From Lachnospiraceae bacterium (GTDB lineage: Bacteria; Bacillota; Clostridia; Lachnospirales; Lachnospiraceae): a stretch of 64,000 nucleotides of DNA. The notes beneath the pieces were generated by a model. The model did not search any database. It had not been told where the DNA came from and saw nothing but the letters and a program-made list of their open reading frames with translations. This document shows positions 1-8,572 of this stretch, piece by piece (positions within the stretch are counted from its first letter, which is position 1; each line of letters starts with the position of its first letter). The position numbers were made by a program, and so were the translations under genes. Location of the stretch: contig CAJTDD010000008.1 in the NCBI GenBank assembly GCA_910574885.1, positions 97,921 to 161,920 on the forward strand, in the 5' to 3' direction.

Positions 1-2535
1 GCCTAACGTCAGCCCTTCCAGAAGCAGCAACTGCCATAACTGCCGGGGAGACAGCCCGACGGATTTCAACATGGCAAATTCCTGCCGGCGCTGCCGGAGA
101 TTGCCGGAGATGCTTGCCCACACGTTGGACAGTCCGATTACGGCGAGGAAGGCTGTCAGGAACGTGACGACTAAGTTCATGACGTTCTGCGCGTTTTGGT
201 CAAGCTCATCCCTCTCTGCAAAATTTGTTAATTGATAATCGCCGCTTCCGTAAAAACTTGAGATAACTTTATCCATCTGCGTGGTGGTCTGCCGGATGGA
301 TGAGTAGTCAGGTTCAGAGGCAGTCTTGCCAGAGTGACCGACGTTGCCAGAGTCGTCGGCATTGTTAAGCCCATCGCCGTATTCTGCCCAGAATACTCCG
401 TTTATCACCTGTGTAGAATTCTGTCTGCGTTCGCAGCAGGATTCGCCTAATTTTAGGACATGCTCCATCGGCATGACCATAGCCAGCGTGAAATTGGAAA
501 GCTCCATGGTTTCCAGAGGAAGTTCCTCCGTGAGATTCCCGGCAGTTACCGTAAATTCAAAATCTCCTTCAATCTCATCTGTATTTTTTTCCGTAAATGT
601 CAGCTTTTGCCCCTCTTGGATATTAAGCAGTTCCCGATAAAGCACGTTTCGGCGCGTACTGTTTACCGGATCTTTCGTGTAGTTATAGACGATAGCCCGG
701 GAAGGGTCGTCGAAATAAGGCTGGGGCGCAATTCCTGTCTTTTCGCAGTAATCACGGAAACTGTCTTCCTCCAGGCCATAGATGACCGACTGGATTCTGT
801 ATTTTTCTTCCCGCTTAATCGGAGAAAATTTCTTCATTGCAATAATCTGGTCGATGCCGCCAAGATTCATATTAATATCTTCGGAAATGTCCTTCTGGTC
901 AACCCAGACGGCGCAGGGCATAGAGTCTCTAATCAGGGACTTTGTGACGCCGTTTACCGCTTTTAACTGCCGGATTGCTTCCATGTCCGGCTGCCGTCCG
1001 TCGCTGATGGAGAGAAAAATATGTCCGCTCTTCCCAGGGTCAGTCCGGAAAATGGCTTTGTTTGCGTCATTTACCGTAATCGAATATTGAAAGATTGTCA
1101 ACAGCAGGAAGGACATGCACAGGGAAATGGTCGCCATCCGGTAAGAGCGGCTTCTTGCTGATACGGCGTTCGCGGCAAGTTCTCCTGTGATTCCGGGAAA
1201 ATGAAACCCTTTGCCTTCTTTTTTTCTTTTTTGCCTCTTCTTATCAAGGGTTCCTTCCTGTTTCAGGATTTCAATCGGCAGTAATTTTGCCGCTTTTTTT
1301 GCCGGAATCCGTGCGGAAAGCCATGCAGTCAAAAGTGACAGCAGGACAGCGGGAAGGATAGCGGGCAGCCCATAGGTTACGACGATGTCCGGAGCGTCTC
1401 TTCCCAGGTCGTTGGAGGCGTTGATTAACTGGAACAGTTTCATGTTCAGAAACCAGCCGGCGAAAAGTCCAAGCGGAAGGGGGATGGCAGATAACAGCAG
1501 GGCTTCGGTCTGGACGGTTTTCTTAATCTGCTTTGGGGTCGCCCCTACTCCGGCGAGGGTGCCAAGTTGTATCAGCTTCTCATCCACGGACATAACAAAT
1601 GCATTATGGATGACGAGTACGAATACGCCTACCAGAAATGCTGTGAATAAAAGGAACATCAGAGGGATTGCAAGACCGCTTAGGTGTGTGGGCGTCCCTT
1701 TGGATGACGGGTCAAAAATGCCGTAGGCAGCCAACAGCCCGGTGTTGTAGCGAAGGGTGTATTCCCCGTATTCGTCTGGTTCGTATCCGATTGCTTTGGC
1801 AAGGGCGGGAAGTTCCCGGTAGGTTCTTCCCATGGGGTGGAAACGCAGGTAGACTGTAATCAGGTCGTCGGGAAGGATGGATGCCTCATTCAGCCCGGTC
1901 ATGCCGGTATACGCGGGCACGGCGGATGAGGTGGTGACGTCCATGACGCCGACGATGGTGTAGGTCTTGGTTCCGGTTTCCTCAAATGTTTCCCCTTCAT
2001 GGTAGGTGTCGGTGTCCATGCAGGGCTGTCCCCCGTATGTGCGGTATCCGACGGGGAGGGTCAGGGTGTCGCCGATGTGCGTGTCGGGATGGTCTTCAAA
2101 ATATTGTTTGGACAGTGCAAGCTCGGACTCAGAGGCGGGGATTCTGCCTTCGGTGATGCTGTCCTTTTCCGGCATGGAATCCCAGTATTCTTGGTTTGCG
2201 CCTCTGAAAATGAGGTAGAGCCTGGGGTTAGCAGTTTTATTCGGCGAGTCGGGAAGTTTTGCTGTCTCCCATGCCCCTTTGATTAGTACGGCTGAAACAG
2301 AGGCGTAATTCTTTATCTGCTCCAGAGATTCTCCGGGCGTGTTGTCAAAAAGCTCTCCGTGCCAGTTTCCGTTGTGCCATTTTTCAAGAACTACGGCGTC
2401 AGTCCACATGGTATAGACGAAACCGCAGAAGCAGGACATCAGGCTTGTCATGAGGAATAATGCGGTCATGATAATAATGCCGGAGCGTTTGTTTTGCCGG
2501 AGTGTGTCCCATACATATTCACGTAATATTTTCAT
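1..2535 (-). CDS. ABC transporter FtsX-like permease (C-terminus beyond window edge)
   Basis: Read on the minus strand, an uninterrupted frame starts at the ATG ending at 2535 and is still open at position 1, giving more than 840 residues. It begins MKILREYVWDTLRQNKRSG and has a hydrophobic segment straight after, then a large extracytoplasmic region. Next comes a block containing DEKLIQLGTLAGVGATPKQI, which is the cytoplasmic loop typical of FtsX/MacB-type permeases, with further membrane segments. A second such loop (RRQEFAMLKSVGLSPRQLW) lies near the window start. Two FtsX domains in one chain is the architecture of BceB-like and lipoprotein/peptide exporters. The start codon overlaps the stop of the ATPase gene by 4 bases (ATGA), so the two are translationally coupled. 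The substrate is not evident; peptide or antibiotic export or sensing is a family-based guess. Confidence 0.9.
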   Translation of the reverse strand, partial: MKILREYVWDTLRQNKRSGIIIMTALFLMTSLMSCFCGFVYTMWTDAVVLEKWHNGNWHGELFDNTPGESLEQIKNYASVSAVLIKGAWETAKLPDSPNKTANPRLYLIFRGANQEYWDSMPEKDSITEGRIPASESELALSKQYFEDHPDTHIGDTLTLPVGYRTYGGQPCMDTDTYHEGETFEETGTKTYTIVGVMDVTTSSAVPAYTGMTGLNEASILPDDLITVYLRFHPMGRTYRELPALAKAIGYEPDEYGEYTLRYNTGLLAAYGIFDPSSKGTPTHLSGLAIPLMFLLFTAFLVGVFVLVIHNAFVMSVDEKLIQLGTLAGVGATPKQIKKTVQTEALLLSAIPLPLGLFAGWFLNMKLFQLINASNDLGRDAPDIVVTYGLPAILPAVLLSLLTAWLSARIPAKKAAKLLPIEILKQEGTLDKKRQKRKKEGKGFHFPGITGELAANAVSARSRSYRMATISLCMSFLLLTIFQYSITVNDANKAIFRTDPGKSGHIFLSISDGRQPDMEAIRQLKAVNGVTKSLIRDSMPCAVWVDQKDISEDINMNLGGIDQIIAMKKFSPIKREEKYRIQSVIYGLEEDSFRDYCEKTGIAPQPYFDDPSRAIVYNYTKDPVNSTRRNVLYRELLNIQEGQKLTFTEKNTDEIEGDFEFTVTAGNLTEELPLETMELSNFTLAMVMPMEHVLKLGESCCERRQNSTQVINGVFWAEYGDGLNNADDSGNVGHSGKTASEPDYSSIRQTTTQMDKVISSFYGSGDYQLTNFAERDELDQNAQNVMNLVVTFLTAFLAVIGLSNVWASISGNLRQRRQEFAMLKSVGLSPRQLWQLLLLEGLTLG

Positions 2536-3215
2536 TGCTTTGTCACCTCGTCTGATACAATTTTTCCGTCTTCTAATGTGATGATTCTGTCGGCTTTCAG
2601 CGCTATTTTCTCATCGTGGGTAATTAGGAGTACTGTCTGTTCGTATTGGTGGTTGGACATTTGCAGAAGCTCCAGTGTCTCGTCGGAGTTCTTCCGGTCA
2701 AGGTTGCCGGTAGGTTCGTCTGCCAGCAGGATTGCGGGCTGGTAGATGAGGCTTCGCGCGATGGCGACCCGCTGCTGCTGCCCGCCGGACAGTTCCCGGG
2801 GGTAGTGGGTGAGCCGGTCGGAAAGGCCAAGGGTCGTAACGAGCCGGTCGAATCTGGCCGCGTCCGGTTTCTCGCCGTCCAGGAGGATTGGGAGCAGGAT
2901 ATTTTTGCGCACGTTCAAGGTCGGTATCAGGTTATAGAACTGATAGACAAGACCTATTTTCCGGCGGCGGAAGATGGCAAGCTGTTCCAGGGTCAGGGTG
3001 GAGATATCGGTGTCCTCTATATAGATATTGCCGTCCGTCGGGCGGTCTACGCCGCCGAGCATGTGCAGGAGCGTGGATTTCCCGGAGCCGGAGGCGCCGA
3101 CCACGGCGGTAAAGCTGCCGCGTTCTATGGAGAGGGTTACGTGGTCGAGGGCTGTGACGGCGCCAGAGCCTTGGCCGTAGGTTTTTGTGAGGTTGCTGCA
3201 TCGGAGTATTTCCAT
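2532..3215 (-). CDS. ABC transporter ATP-binding protein
   Basis: A 227-residue nucleotide-binding subunit of the MacB/LolD/BceA type. Walker A is GASGSGKST at about residues 40-48. The signature LSGGQQQR is near 139-146, the Walker B region ILLADEPTGNLD near 160-170, and the switch histidine is in LLITHDE. Length and the single-domain layout match partners of FtsX permeases. It hydrolyses ATP at the inner face of the membrane to drive the permease encoded directly downstream, whose start codon overlaps its stop. It lies divergently from the ECF sigma gene at 3425, with about 210 bp between, so the exporter could belong to the same stress response, but no matching ECF promoter is obvious on its own strand. 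Confidence 0.95.
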   Translation of the reverse strand: MEILRCSNLTKTYGQGSGAVTALDHVTLSIERGSFTAVVGASGSGKSTLLHMLGGVDRPTDGNIYIEDTDISTLTLEQLAIFRRRKIGLVYQFYNLIPTLNVRKNILLPILLDGEKPDAARFDRLVTTLGLSDRLTHYPRELSGGQQQRVAIARSLIYQPAILLADEPTGNLDRKNSDETLELLQMSNHQYEQTVLLITHDEKIALKADRIITLEDGKIVSDEVTKQ

Positions 3216-3328
3216 GACATTATTATCCTTTCTATTTGCATGATGGTCTTCTGATAATGATATAATGACATTTTAACAGGACATTGTGACAGGAAGGTGA
3301 CATTAGAAGAAAATTTAACAGGAACTCG

Positions 3329-3360
3329 TGAAACCTTTCAGGCAAAACGGGTATCTAATA
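3329..3360 (+). promoter_or_regulatory. Predicted ECF-type promoter of the sigma factor gene
   Basis: TGAAACCTTT at 3329-3338 is the typical -35 of ECF promoters in Firmicutes. About 12 bases later GTATCTAATA (3351-3360) resembles the -10 seen with such elements. It sits about 65 bp before the sigma gene start, so the natural reading is autoregulation. The remainder of the 3216-3424 interval holds the upstream region of the divergent ABC operon; no convincing promoter was found for that side. Confidence 0.65.
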
Positions 3361-3424
3361 GATATCAATCGATTGAAAAGGACTCCGCAGCGGAAGACAC
3401 CAGGGTGAGAAAGGGTGAGTAAAA

Positions 3425-3931
3425 ATGGCAGATTTAACAAAGCTTGTGGAACGAGCGCAGGCAGGAGATAAAGAAGCGTTTATTGATTTGATAGAGCATT
3501 GTAAGCAGGCATTATACAAGACTGCGATTGCAATGCTCAAGAATGACGCCGACGCGGCAGATGCGATACAGGATACGGTATTAAAATGTTACGAGAATCT
3601 AAGAGGGCTTAGGGAACCAAGATTTTTTAAGACATGGCTCACAAGAATCCTGATTAACCAGTGTAAGAAAATCATAAAACATCGTGGAAATATGGTATCC
3701 CTCCACGGGCTTCCGGAACAGGAATGTGAAAGTGCAGATATGTCTGGAGGAGAGTTTTTGGAAATGCTGAATCAGTTGGAAGAGCAGTACCGCATTGTTT
3801 TATATCTCTATTATGTTGAAGAATTTAGTGTCAAAGAGGTTGGGGTAATCCTGGAAATGAATGAGAATACAGTAAAAACAAGGCTGTCAAGAGGTCGGAC
3901 TAAATTAAAGAAAATGTATTGTTTTGAATAA
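3425..3931 (+). CDS. ECF RNA polymerase sigma factor (sigma-70 family)
   Basis: A 168-residue ECF sigma factor. Region 2 covers about residues 15-85, with the conserved acidic/aromatic core around ADAIQDTVLKCYENL and the helix FFKTWLTRILINQC. Region 4 covers about 115-165, with the helix-turn-helix stretch FSVKEVGVILEMNENTVKTR followed by LSRGRTKLKK. Length is normal for the family and region 3 is absent, as expected. The start is supported by GGTGAG a few bases upstream. A TGAAACCTTT-type promoter precedes it, so it probably transcribes itself and the DUF4179 gene 25 bp downstream. Target genes and signal are unknown. Confidence 0.95.
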   Translation: MADLTKLVERAQAGDKEAFIDLIEHCKQALYKTAIAMLKNDADAADAIQDTVLKCYENLRGLREPRFFKTWLTRILINQCKKIIKHRGNMVSLHGLPEQECESADMSGGEFLEMLNQLEEQYRIVLYLYYVEEFSVKEVGVILEMNENTVKTRLSRGRTKLKKMYCFE

Positions 3932-3956
3932 AAATAGATAGAAAGGACTGTGCAGA

Positions 3957-5165
3957 ATGGGGAAATATGATACGAATCTGATAGATAAAATGAAAGCGGA
4001 TGTAGAGATTCCCAAAGTGGTCGATGATAAATTAGAAGAGGTTTACGAGAAAATCTGTCTTGGAGAGGTGAAGATGAAACAGACAAAACGGGGAGGGAGG
4101 CGGAAAGAAGATGTATTATCTGATGAAATATGTCTTTTACGCGAGGACAGTCAGCAGGGAAAGTACGGCAGGTATATGAAATATGCAGTGTCAGCAGCGG
4201 TTTTGCTTTTGGTATTAATGGCAGGGGGCGGGATATTATACGCTAATCCTGCGCTTGCAAAAGATATTCCGATTCTGAGAGACGTGTTTGGAAATCTGGA
4301 GAAAATAAGGGATGAAGCACCGTATCCTGAGAAGGATAAGACGGCGTACGAACAGATTGCGGAGTATGCAAAACCTGTGGAGGCAAAAGAGAATGAGGAA
4401 AGCATAACAAATATTGCGGAAGATGAAGGAATTTCGCTGACTGTATCGGATGTCTATTGTGATGGGCTTGAATTGTATTTTACACTTTCCGCAAGAGTGG
4501 AGGATGAGGAGATGAAGAAGGCAGATTTCCTCTATCTAATGAGATATGAAGAAGGGGATGAGATTCCGTTTTTGGGCGGGCAGATTTATGTGGAAGGAAC
4601 GAATGTTCATTCAAATGTGCTGACTCTGAAAAAAGCGGAAGAAGGTGTCTATGTGGGATTAATCCGAGCGACTTCCGTGGGGGGCGGATTTAAAGAGAAT
4701 AATGTGGTAAATGTGACTGTAGGAGGAATCAGCGCCCATCGGGTTCCTGAAAAGGAGGGGGAAGAACAAGTCGGATATAAGATGGTGGATGGGGATTGGA
4801 AACTGCGCTTTGATGCCAAGACAGATACATCCAATAACCGGATTGCAAGACCGGGAGTGGAACAGAACGGAATTATTGTTGAGGAAGTAATCCAGACGCC
4901 CAGCAATATGCGGATAAAGTGTTATGTAAAAAGCCAATGGGCCAGGAAAGCTTTGGTATTTGTGGTGAAGGATGGAAACGGAAACAGGGTGGATGTAGAA
5001 AGCGGCGGAGCTATAGAGAGTACGGAAGACGGGGGAGAGATTTATGAAATTTCGTTGGCTCATTCTCAGGCGGATCAGTTTACGGTGTGGGTGTACGATA
5101 AAAATGCGGATCCGGACGAAAGCGGGTATCCGCCGGTGATTGCAGAGATTCCGTTTGGGATGTGA
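3957..5165 (+). CDS. DUF4179-type membrane protein, likely anti-sigma or regulatory partner of the ECF factor
   Basis: A 402-residue protein with a cytoplasmic N-terminal part of about 72 residues. One transmembrane segment follows (YAVSAAVLLLVLMAGGGILY, about 75-94) and then a long extracytoplasmic region of beta-rich character. Proteins of this build, often labelled DUF4179/DUF5643, are normally encoded right after ECF sigma factors and are thought to control them. It follows the sigma gene by 25 bp and is read in the same direction, supporting an operon. The N-terminal part holds no zinc-binding anti-sigma motif that I can see, so the mechanism is inferred from context. The hairpin at 5206-5243 would terminate its transcript. 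Confidence 0.8.
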   Translation: MGKYDTNLIDKMKADVEIPKVVDDKLEEVYEKICLGEVKMKQTKRGGRRKEDVLSDEICLLREDSQQGKYGRYMKYAVSAAVLLLVLMAGGGILYANPALAKDIPILRDVFGNLEKIRDEAPYPEKDKTAYEQIAEYAKPVEAKENEESITNIAEDEGISLTVSDVYCDGLELYFTLSARVEDEEMKKADFLYLMRYEEGDEIPFLGGQIYVEGTNVHSNVLTLKKAEEGVYVGLIRATSVGGGFKENNVVNVTVGGISAHRVPEKEGEEQVGYKMVDGDWKLRFDAKTDTSNNRIARPGVEQNGIIVEEVIQTPSNMRIKCYVKSQWARKALVFVVKDGNGNRVDVESGGAIESTEDGGEIYEISLAHSQADQFTVWVYDKNADPDESGYPPVIAEIPFGM

Positions 5166-5205
5166 TATGTTAGGCGGAAAAAGTTGGATTGTTGCTAAGG
5201 AATAT

Positions 5206-5243
5206 AAAAAAATCGCAGAGTATGTTCCTCTGCGATTTTTTTT
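5206..5243. terminator. Bidirectional hairpin terminator that is also the left inversion arm of switch 1
   Basis: Stem TCGCAGAG (5213-5220) pairs with CTCTGCGA (5228-5235) around the 7-base loop TATGTTC. It is flanked by a run of A on the left and eight T on the right, so it can terminate transcription in both directions. On the plus strand it would end the sigma/DUF4179 transcript. On the minus strand it would stop transcription from the switch promoter in its present orientation. Confidence 0.75.
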
Positions 5244-5444
5244 AAAAACGCAAATTAATTATAACTATCTAATGTAAATAAGTCAATATCTAATTTCATT
5301 TTGTAATATTTTGGCGCTAAATCCAGAACAATATTCAGTCTATTTAAAAATTTCTAATATATTTATCTCTATTTTTGTTGCTATACCCACTATTTTTAAA
5401 CCGCAAATCAGCAAAAAAATCGCAGAGGAACATACTCTGCGATT
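5211..5444. other. Candidate invertible promoter element (switch 1)
   Basis: A perfect 32-bp inverted repeat, 5211-5242 and 5413-5444, encloses 170 bp of AT-rich DNA. Each arm is itself a hairpin: 8-bp stem TCGCAGAG/CTCTGCGA with loop TATGTTC on the left and its reverse complement GAACATA on the right. The enclosed DNA carries one strong promoter on the minus strand (5258-5286). Inversion between the arms would turn that promoter toward the NusG-like gene at 5454. The same plan recurs at 23376-23626 and 48992-49223. No recombinase gene lies nearby. The inverted repeats are seen directly; that they recombine is inference. Confidence 0.75.
5258..5286 (-). promoter_or_regulatory. Switch 1 promoter, currently pointing left (OFF for the capsule regulator)
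   Basis: On the minus strand TTGACT (5286-5281), a 17-bp spacer and a perfect TATAAT (5263-5258) form a near-consensus housekeeping promoter. As it stands it fires toward the 3' end of the DUF4179 gene and meets the left hairpin after about 15 bp. No comparable promoter was found reading right inside the segment. Confidence 0.8.
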
Positions 5445-5453
5445 GGGGAGAGG

Positions 5454-5960
5454 ATGGTTATCTGGTATTTATTACCCTGTAAGGAACAGGAGGAACAAAG
5501 GACTTTAGATTCATGCAGAAACTACCTTTCAGAAACAGCTCTAAGGGATGCCTTCATCCTTACTTACGACAGGATGTGCCGGTATCAGGGAGCATGGCAT
5601 CTAGAGAAAAAGTTATTATTTCCGGCATACGTAATATTGGAAAGTGAGAATGCATCTATTTTGAGAGATGAACTGACTCAATATAAAGGAATCTTGGGCA
5701 AGGCGCAGGCCGTTCTGGAAATAAATCCAAAAGAAGAAAAGTTCCTGAGAGTCCTATGTGGGAAAAGGAATCATATAAGGATGTCCAGGGGTGTGATCTG
5801 CAAAGGAGTTACACAAGTGACTGAAGGTCCGTTAAAGGGAATGGAAGCCCGGATTTGTAAAATCGACCGGCATAAGCGGCTGGCAAAATTACGGGTACAG
5901 GAGGGGCATGATAGTCGGTATATCCCGGCGGGACTGGAAATTGTGGAGAAAAGTATTTGA
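5454..5960 (+). CDS. NusG-like (LoaP/UpxY family) transcription antiterminator, cassette 1 regulator
   Basis: A 168-residue specialised NusG paralogue. The N-terminal NGN-like domain starts at WYLLPCKEQEEQ (residues 4-15) and has the family hallmark LLFPAYVILES near 54-64. The C-terminal KOW region contains GPLKGMEARICKIDRHKRL near 123-141. Such proteins bind elongating RNA polymerase and let it pass terminators in long polysaccharide operons; they act at their own operon. The ATG sits just behind GGGGAG, which directly abuts the right inversion arm, so transcription depends on the switch. It is nearly identical to the copy at 49235 and more distant from 23653. The PIG-L gene follows after 27 bp. 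Confidence 0.88.
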   Translation: MVIWYLLPCKEQEEQRTLDSCRNYLSETALRDAFILTYDRMCRYQGAWHLEKKLLFPAYVILESENASILRDELTQYKGILGKAQAVLEINPKEEKFLRVLCGKRNHIRMSRGVICKGVTQVTEGPLKGMEARICKIDRHKRLAKLRVQEGHDSRYIPAGLEIVEKSI

Positions 5961-5987
5961 CATTTAATACAAACGGGGAGACACGAT

Positions 5988-6659
5988 ATGAACTATTTAG
6001 TTGTAGTTGCTCATCCGGATGATGAGGTTTTGGGGGCTGGAGCAACAATAAACAAATTTATAAAAAGCGGCCATAGAGTTGCTGTGGCTATTATGGTTGG
6101 GAAAGCTGACGCCCGGAAGAATCTATCAGCCACTTTAGCCGATGATGAGGCCAAGGCTATGTCTATCATGGGCGTTGAAAAAGTATTTCATGCAGATTTC
6201 CCCAATATAAAGATGAATACGGTTCCGCACTTGGAACTTGTACAGTTTATAGAATCATGTATTACCGATTGGCAAGCAGGGGCGATAATAACTCACCATC
6301 CTTCTGATACGAATATAGACCATCAGGAGACCAGCAAGGCTGTCAATGCTGCATGCCGACTGTTCCAGCGAACAGACGATGTTCCCAAATTGAAAGAGAT
6401 GCTTTATATGGAAGTACCAAGTTCTACCGAATGGAGTCTCAACACAGCGGAAAACCAATTCATGCCAAATACATTTGTTGAAATCGGAGAAGAGGGTGTA
6501 AAAGTGAAACTTGTGGCTCTTGCAGCTTACAAGGGCGTCATGAGACAATTTCCACATCCAAGATCAGAAAAGGCTATAGAAGGCTTAGCTGCATATCGTG
6601 GTGTACAGTCCGGTTGTTGTTATGCCGAGGCGTTTGAATGTGTATTACGGACAGAATAA
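5988..6659 (+). CDS. PIG-L family N-deacetylase
   Basis: A 223-residue zinc hydrolase of the PIG-L/LmbE family, which removes the acetyl group from N-acetylglucosamine-type substrates. The metal-binding motif AHPDDEVLGAG is at residues 8-18, and a second histidine-rich motif HPSDTNIDHQ lies near 106-115. Length is typical. It is the first biosynthetic gene of cassette 1, placed just before the initiating sugar transferase and an ATP-grasp gene. The same trio occurs in cassette 4 (54775, 54117, 57462). A free amine made by this enzyme could be the acceptor for the ATP-grasp ligase; that link is inference. Confidence 0.88.
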   Translation: MNYLVVVAHPDDEVLGAGATINKFIKSGHRVAVAIMVGKADARKNLSATLADDEAKAMSIMGVEKVFHADFPNIKMNTVPHLELVQFIESCITDWQAGAIITHHPSDTNIDHQETSKAVNAACRLFQRTDDVPKLKEMLYMEVPSSTEWSLNTAENQFMPNTFVEIGEEGVKVKLVALAAYKGVMRQFPHPRSEKAIEGLAAYRGVQSGCCYAEAFECVLRTE

Positions 6660-6677
6660 GATGATGGGAGAGCATGA

Positions 6678-7328
6678 ATGTATAAGCGTTATATAAAGCG
6701 GTTACTTGATATTGTATTGTCTCTGCTTGCAATTATTCTTTTGTTTCCTGTTTATCTTATCCTGGCAATTTGTGTACATATTGGTATGGGAAGCCCAATT
6801 TTATTTTCACAGAGACGAATTGGAAAAGATGAAAAGGTATTTAATCTTTACAAATTCCGCTCAATGACAAATGCAAGGGATGAGAACGGAAACTTATTAT
6901 CGGAGAAAGATAGATTGACAAAGTTTGGGGTTGCTCTTAGATCTTCTTCTCTGGACGAGCTCCCAGAGCTGTTCTTAATCTTGAAAGGAGATATGTCTTT
7001 TGTTGGTCCCAGACCGTTGCCGACATACTATGGTCCATATTTTTTGGCTCAGGAAAGAATTCGACACAAAGTTAGGGGCGGTTTAATTCCTCCAGATAGT
7101 ATCGGAGGAGAGACAACCTCAGATTGGGAAACGCAATTTAAATATGAAACATATTATGCAGAGCATGTTACGTTTCTTATGGATGTAAAAGTGGTTTTGT
7201 GGACATTTAAAATCTTATTCAAGAGAGTCGAAACGAATTATGGAGCTGATGATCGTCCTCATCTGAATAAGTACAGAGCATCAATGAACGTTCCTCAAAG
7301 TGAAATCGACCGGTGGAATAGTCTATAA
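6678..7328 (+). CDS. Initiating sugar transferase (monotopic phosphoglycosyl transferase, PglC/WcaJ family)
   Basis: A 216-residue enzyme that moves a phospho-sugar from a UDP-sugar to undecaprenyl phosphate, starting the repeat unit. It has an N-terminal membrane helix (about 9-32). The family block follows: SPILFSQRRIG, the FNLYKFRSM segment, the catalytic acidic pair in SSLDELPELF near 94-103, and GDMSFVGPRPLP near 109-120. Length is that of the small PglC-type enzymes without the large N-terminal domain. It starts 18 bp after the deacetylase with a GGGAG ribosome site. Each full cassette has its own such enzyme (also 26168 and 54117), so the first sugar probably differs. Confidence 0.93.
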   Translation: MYKRYIKRLLDIVLSLLAIILLFPVYLILAICVHIGMGSPILFSQRRIGKDEKVFNLYKFRSMTNARDENGNLLSEKDRLTKFGVALRSSSLDELPELFLILKGDMSFVGPRPLPTYYGPYFLAQERIRHKVRGGLIPPDSIGGETTSDWETQFKYETYYAEHVTFLMDVKVVLWTFKILFKRVETNYGADDRPHLNKYRASMNVPQSEIDRWNSL

Positions 7329-7345
7329 GGGAGTTTATGATATAA

Positions 7346-8485
7346 ATGAGCGAATATATCGTTTTTGTGTGTAAAGATCATTATAATCCGCTTGGGATTG
7401 TTCGTACCTTAGGCGAAGTAAGGATAAAACCAATAGCGGTGGTGGTGAAGAGTGATCCACAATTAGTAACGAAATCGAAATATGTAAAAACCAAGCATGT
7501 GGTTGAAACACCAGAAGAAGGGTTGGAACTGATTCTCAAGTTGTATGCGAAAGATAAAAATGATAAATCTTTTATCTTAACAGGAGATGATGTCACTGTA
7601 CAAATTTTGGATCAAAATTATGATAAGTTAAAAGATTACTTCTACTTTTACAATGCAGGGGAAGCAGGACGTATTCGTCATTTCATGAATAAGGATGTGC
7701 TGAACGATCTGGCAGTGAAGCATGGATTCAACATAACTAAGACTTGGAAAGTGAAACCTGGGGAATGCGAGATTCCGGAAGATATTGTTTATCCGGTCAT
7801 GACTAAGGCAATAAACTCTTTCGGCAAGGAGTGGAAGAGCATAGTTTATATTTGTAATAATGAATACGAACTAAAAGCCGCTTACAAGAAAATAAAAAGT
7901 GAATGTATCCTCCTTCAGCAATATTTGGAGAAGACTGATGAATATGGATTTGAGGGTTTTAGTGTCAATCATGGTAAAGATGTTTTTATAAGCATGCGAA
8001 CAAACCAGGTTTATGAAATCCCGGATAAGTATTCTCCGTATTGGTATATTACCAATGTATATGATAAGGAGCTCATTAAGCAACTAAGTGGAATGATTGA
8101 GGAAATTGGTTTAGAAGGAATCTGGGAGTATGAATTCCTTGTTGGAAAGGATGGGAAGCTCTATTTCCTGGAACTCAATTTCAGAAATACTGTAATTGGT
8201 TGGGCTACTACGGTAGCTGGCATGCCGAATGCAACTCTGTGGACTGAGTCAATGAAAACAGGTCATATTGCGGATAACTGCTATAGGAAGATTCCTGATG
8301 GATTCACTGCAATGGCTGAGTGTTGGGATTACGATGAAAGAGTGAAAACAAGAATTATAAGCCGCAAAGAGTGGATGAGGCAGTATAAGAAGGTCAATGC
8401 AAAGCTATACAGAGGGCGAAATGATTTCAGACCGTTCTTTTCTTTTATGTGGTACAAGATCACACGAATGAAATTAGATCATTGA
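7346..8485 (+). CDS. ATP-grasp family ligase
   Basis: A 379-residue protein with the ATP-grasp layout. It has a Rossmann-like N-terminal part, a nucleotide-binding middle with YPVMTKAINS near 150-159, and a C-terminal segment LYFLELNFRNTVIGWATT near 272-289 carrying the metal-binding Glu and Asn. ATP-grasp enzymes join a carboxylate to an amine or thiol through an acyl phosphate. Lying between the initiating transferase and sugar-modifying genes, it probably adds an acid or amino acid to a sugar, possibly onto an amine freed by the PIG-L deacetylase. The substrate cannot be read from the sequence. Confidence 0.8.
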   Translation: MSEYIVFVCKDHYNPLGIVRTLGEVRIKPIAVVVKSDPQLVTKSKYVKTKHVVETPEEGLELILKLYAKDKNDKSFILTGDDVTVQILDQNYDKLKDYFYFYNAGEAGRIRHFMNKDVLNDLAVKHGFNITKTWKVKPGECEIPEDIVYPVMTKAINSFGKEWKSIVYICNNEYELKAAYKKIKSECILLQQYLEKTDEYGFEGFSVNHGKDVFISMRTNQVYEIPDKYSPYWYITNVYDKELIKQLSGMIEEIGLEGIWEYEFLVGKDGKLYFLELNFRNTVIGWATTVAGMPNATLWTESMKTGHIADNCYRKIPDGFTAMAECWDYDERVKTRIISRKEWMRQYKKVNAKLYRGRNDFRPFFSFMWYKITRMKLDH

Positions 8486-8572
8486 AGATAGAGGTAATGG
8501 AAGATAGAAGTGTATGGATTAGTGCAGCTGGTATCCTCGCATATTGTTGGATAAAAAAGGGAGAATAAATCC

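Noticed and set aside
344..2286. Several plus-strand open frames of 60-170 codons
   Set aside because: They are shadows of the long minus-strand permease frame, which is open from 2535 to 1 and has clear FtsX motifs; none of the plus-strand frames has a ribosome site or recognisable product.
2646..3254. Plus-strand open frame of about 200 codons
   Set aside because: It lies opposite the ABC ATPase gene, whose Walker and signature motifs are intact; the opposite frame shows no domain.
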